Assembly (NCBI GenBank): GCA_003505715.1
Contig: DNXU01000221.1
Location: forward strand, 1-7,902
DNA length: 7,902 nucleotides
Direction of reading: 5' to 3'
From: Cyanobacteria bacterium UBA8803
GTDB taxonomy: Bacteria; Cyanobacteriota; Cyanobacteriia; Cyanobacteriales; Coleofasciculaceae
In this document: piece after piece, positions 7,601 through 7,902 of the stretch
Layout of the letters: each line of letters begins with the position of its first letter
Position numbering within the stretch: position 1 is the stretch's first letter
Program-made: the position numbers and the translations under genes
The notes under the pieces: generated by a model
Told to the model about the DNA's origin: nothing
What the model saw: the letters and a program-made list of their open reading frames with translations, nothing else
Database searches by the model: none

Positions 7601-7661
7601 CCTAGCGATTCAAAGCCAACCTGGGCAAGGAACAGAAATTGTGGTGGTAGTTGGGGTGTAG
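1647..7661 (+). CDS. Giant multi-sensor Ser/Thr and histidine multi-kinase (HstK-like)
   Basis: This 2004-residue, probably cytosolic signalling protein combines two kinase chemistries. Domains in order: Ser/Thr kinase-like domain about 7-275 (K36, HKDINPGN 131-138, DFG 152-154, SPE 180-182); AAA/STAND-type ATPase from about 305, with Walker A GYAGIGKS 351-358 and Walker B LVIFLDD ending at D482; helical TPR-like region about 770-1310; GAF about 1342-1510; PAS about 1519-1637; coiled coil about 1637-1685; PAS about 1687-1795; HisKA_3 dimerisation domain with phospho-acceptor H1813 in REIHDTLAQ; HATPase with N box around N1927, G1 box DDGQGFG 1954-1960 and G2 box GFGLLGM 1969-1975. The order matches the cyanobacterial HstK/multi-sensor multi-kinase family; the DesK/NarL-type histidine kinase end suggests a NarL/FixJ-class response regulator partner, which is absent here. 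Oddities: the Ser/Thr domain has no glycine-rich loop and has HKD instead of HRD; two repeat-like insertions sit in the ATPase domain; the stop codon lies within a tandem repeat. Signals sensed and substrates are unknown. Confidence 0.95.
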   Translation: MIVLSGITIQSKIYESRSSLVYRGTREVDAREIVIKLLKQDYPSPQELTRYRQEYAITRSLDVEGVIRAYSQQDYQRTLVILLEDFGGESLEYWIQQRPETFCPMSVSNFLPLAINLSKILGRIHAANIIHKDINPGNIVLNLNTGIVKIIDFGIATQFSRTNPTFKSPHVLEGTLAYLSPEQTGRMNRSVDYRTDFYSLGVTFYELLTGQVPFPTTDVLELVHCHLAKPPIPPCELNPQIPKPVSDIILKLMAKNAEDRYQSAWGIKADLEDCADQLETRGQVNPVQLGLQDVSDQFQIPQKLYGREEEISELLEAFERVAGREDAGRQRRGDTESDSTSVSSEMMLVSGYAGIGKSALVQELYKPITARRGYFISGKFDQLQRNIPYSAIVDALRKLVQQLLGEPDEQVQQWRSRLLEALGSNGQLIIDVIPEVELIIGKQPPVPAVGATEAQNRFNRVFQQFIRVFCAKDHPLVIFLDDLQWIDSATIQLIELMLLDEQTQALFLIGAYRDNEVSPTHPFALALERLRQQEAMLEEIVLAPLTLEPLTQLIAETLHQDTNTVRILAELVVRKTGGNPFFVGEFLQLLYSENLLSFTPPQSPLTKGGSKGGWQWNIAQIEAQNITDNVVELLLLKLKKLPENTQQLLQLAACIGAEFDLETLVIVFKQLPKTVFQDLLAAIQAGLIQPLSGLDENLLVQEYKFLHDRVQQAAYALIDESQKQGVHLQIGCNLLERTWPEQRAERLFEIVDHLNYGTESITDQSERNEIAELNLQAGQKALAAMAHEAAFKYFNTGLKLLDVESWQREYDLTLALHSEAAEAAYLSGHYDEMERLVEEVLSHAKTVLDTVKAYDSRIQAWLSRGDPKESLKTGLEVLQRLGIRLVEAPSQLDVQAGLEETASRLAGREIEDLIDLPEMTEPAPLAAIYTLVSTVGSAFNVKPALMVLIVCKMVDLSIAHGNAVWSVLGYAAYGMMLCGVVQDLELGYRFGKLSLNLAKRLNNKRGNCKALLMVNFHIIHWKAHLKETFPALAEAYQSGIESGEFEFASYCAFSLCYCPFFAGKELTELEQQTAIYRKATHQIRRETAATWLAMLQQTILNLRGQSENPSRLVGYLYDEEQALSQAIAVKDGTSIHYFYLNKLILCYLFGEYEQAAQTATLSEQYLSAATALVSVPPFHFYDSLIFLSLFTNASNSDKEAWLNRINANQEKMQKWAHHAPMNFLHKFQLVEAEKARVLGQWFEAEELYEQAIQGAKKNEYLQEEALSYELAAKHYLARGREKFAQLYMKEAHYCYERWGAMAKFKDLETRYPSFFHQSENIASIPIWTTAGTTSNTSQVAFDLATVIRAFQAISREIELEQLLRSLMQILIENAGAQTGFLILEESGEWTIEAACELVDGEQVCATQVLQSAPIANRLPESIIQYVLRTHESVILNNATHEGNFINDSYIQYHQTQSVLCLPLLNQNNLVGVLYLENRLVTGAFTTERSQLLNLLSTQAAIAIENAKLYSEQRASKSQMAQFLEAIPVGIGIVDAAGRPYYANQRGIQLMGRGINPSVPPDQLAEVYQFYLTGTNQLYPTERLPVIRALSGERTTIDDVDIRQNNATIPIEVWGTPVFDEQDNVVYGIVAFQDITERKQAEHLLANYNRTLEQQVTQRTAALEQSQAKLRDVYDELRLREEELRVIMNALPVCITYVDADQRYRFANRTYEEWFHRSRGEILGKHICENLGEASYQVVQPYINQALAGQITTYEAEIPCVFGKKYISNSLIPDFDSNGQVKGYYGLITDISDRRRAEAASILEERNRMAREIHDTLAQAFTGILLHVGSITQMLADDSGSAQIYLERLEKIEELARTGLAEARRSVVALRPQLLEESTLHSALHRLVTQMRSTTKTTLIYESKGIVCSLPTEVENHLLRIGQEALTNAIRYANASKILVELVYHDAQCLLRIQDDGQGFGLGSISSPVGFGLLGMSERAERIGAHLAIQSQPGQGTEIVVVVGV
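2610..2678 (+). repeat. In-frame repeat-like insertion upstream of Walker A
   Basis: Residues 322-344 (rich in Gly, Arg, Asp, Ser and Thr) come from 69 bases of purine-rich DNA whose composition differs from the flanking gene. Inside is an inverted repeat: AGACACGGAG (2645-2654) against CTCTGTGTCT (2666-2675), nine of ten positions pairing around an 11-base loop. GGGAGA/GGAGAC-type purine repeats of this kind are common between genes in cyanobacteria. In relatives, as I recall them, a shorter segment joins the preceding helix to the EMMLVSG strand, so I infer that a mobile palindromic repeat landed in a tolerant loop. The exact borders are approximate. Confidence 0.55.
3441..3486 (+). repeat. 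In-frame CCCCCCTTA/TAAGGGGGG palindromic repeat
   Basis: A perfect nine-base inverted repeat, CCCCCCTTA (3454-3462) and TAAGGGGGG (3464-3472), lies within an outer imperfect pair starting ACCCC (3441-3445) and ending GGGGT (3482-3486). It is translated in frame as roughly residues 599-614, including PPQSPLTKGGSKGG. This matches a short dispersed palindrome I know from many cyanobacterial intergenic regions, which when read in this frame yields PPxPLxKGG-type peptides. It breaks the expected run between the SENLLSF and GWQWNIAQ segments of the ATPase domain without shifting the frame. Confidence 0.75.
6107..6156. repeat. Closely spaced HIP1 octamers in the GAF coding region
   Basis: Two perfect GCGATCGC octamers start at 6107 and 6144, only 37 bases apart. 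The second continues into an overlapping CGATCG (6151-6156), giving an extended GCGATCGCGATCG. They fall in the codons for the last helix of the GAF domain and are translated normally. Confidence 0.85.
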
Positions 7662-7733
7662 GGTGTGGGGCGTGGGGTGTAGGGTTTAGGGTGTGGGGTA
7701 TGGGGTGTAGTAGGGTGTGGAGTGTGGGGTATG
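7654..7733 (+). repeat. Heptanucleotide tandem repeat, unit GGGTGTN
   Basis: Eleven units of seven bases can be laid out: eight without interruption (7654-7709), a GTA triplet (7710-7712), then three more (7713-7733). Variants seen are GGGTGTA, GGGTGTG, GGGCGTG, GGGTTTA, GGGTATG and GAGTGTG. This is a short tandemly repeated repetitive (STRR) sequence of the type found between cyanobacterial genes. The first unit overlaps the last codons of the multi-kinase gene and the TAG stop (7659-7661) spans units one and two. Regular G3-G4 runs with three- or four-base spacers on the plus strand could form a G-quadruplex in DNA or in the transcript. Confidence 0.9.
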
Positions 7734-7892
7734 GGTAGGTTGGAGAGTTATCGGGATTTGGAGGTCTGGAAAGTATCAATGCGATTAGCAAAGGCAGTTT
7801 ATCAAGGAACATTGATGAGTTTGTGTGAAAGTGCAGGACGCTTACTCTACCGTCTTCGTCAAAGTCTTCAAAGGAGGATTAACAACAATTGA
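7731..7892 (+). pseudogene. Internally deleted four-helix-bundle (23S IVS-type) protein gene
   Basis: An ATG within the last heptanucleotide repeat opens a 53-codon frame ending in TGA. Residues 5-14 (ESYRDLEVWK) and the following SMRLAKAVYQ match the first helix of the small four-helix-bundle family named after proteins encoded in 23S rRNA intervening sequences (TIGR02436/S23-like), usually about 115-125 residues. The rest, CESAGRLLYRLRQSLQRR (32-49), resembles the last helix of the same family, typically CExxGRLLxxLxxSL. The two central helices, about 60-70 residues, are missing, so the two ends appear joined in frame near 7806-7814. The function of the intact family is unclear. No proper ribosome site precedes the ATG; only G-rich repeat DNA does. 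I judge it a remnant, though a translated mini-protein cannot be excluded. The family match is from memory of its consensus. Confidence 0.6.
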
Positions 7893-7902
7893 CTTCTCCA
7901 CA

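Noticed and set aside
7432..7812. 126-codon minus-strand open frame with His/Pro/Thr-rich repeats
   Set aside because: It is the reverse complement of the histidine kinase end, the heptanucleotide repeat and the four-helix-bundle remnant; the HPTP-like repetition is just the tandem repeat read backwards.

Overview
The window looks like a chromosomal piece of a cyanobacterium, probably a filamentous or otherwise large-genome one. Three things in the sequence support this. It has seven copies of the HIP1 octamer GCGATCGC (starting at 552, 1421, 2888, 5032, 6107, 6144 and 7018). It has a GGGTGTN heptanucleotide tandem repeat and a CCCCCCTTA/TAAGGGGGG palindrome of the kind scattered through such genomes. 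Both large genes belong to signalling families I know mainly from cyanobacteria.

Layout, left to right. At 1-109 (minus) there is possibly the start of a gene that leaves the window. At 162-1337 (minus) is a 391-residue Ser/Thr protein kinase with an N-terminal four-cysteine motif (SpkB-type), a complete catalytic domain, a proline-rich linker and a short motif present twice in the C-terminal tail. A 309-bp non-coding gap (1338-1646) separates it from a divergently transcribed giant gene. That gene, at 1647-7661 (plus), encodes a 2004-residue multi-sensor multi-kinase: Ser/Thr kinase-like domain, large AAA/STAND-type ATPase, long helical TPR-like region, GAF, PAS, coiled coil, PAS, then a DesK/NarL-type histidine kinase core. 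At 7654-7733 is the heptanucleotide repeat, and at 7731-7892 (plus) the remnant of a small four-helix-bundle (23S rRNA intervening-sequence type) protein gene that appears to have lost its middle.

How it fits together: the window is a signalling locus with two eukaryotic-type kinases placed head to head, one of which also carries histidine-kinase chemistry. No response regulator, transporter or metabolic gene is visible, so neither the stimulus nor the output can be read from the context. The histidine kinase type suggests a NarL/FixJ-class response regulator partner encoded elsewhere.

The most unusual signal is repeat DNA invading genes. Two palindromic repeat-like segments sit in frame inside the ATPase domain of the giant kinase (2610-2678 and 3441-3486). 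The heptanucleotide repeat runs into the 3' end of the same gene and supplies its stop codon, and its last unit supplies the ATG of the small downstream frame. I saw no RNA genes, CRISPR array, insertion sequence with transposase, or convincing terminator.
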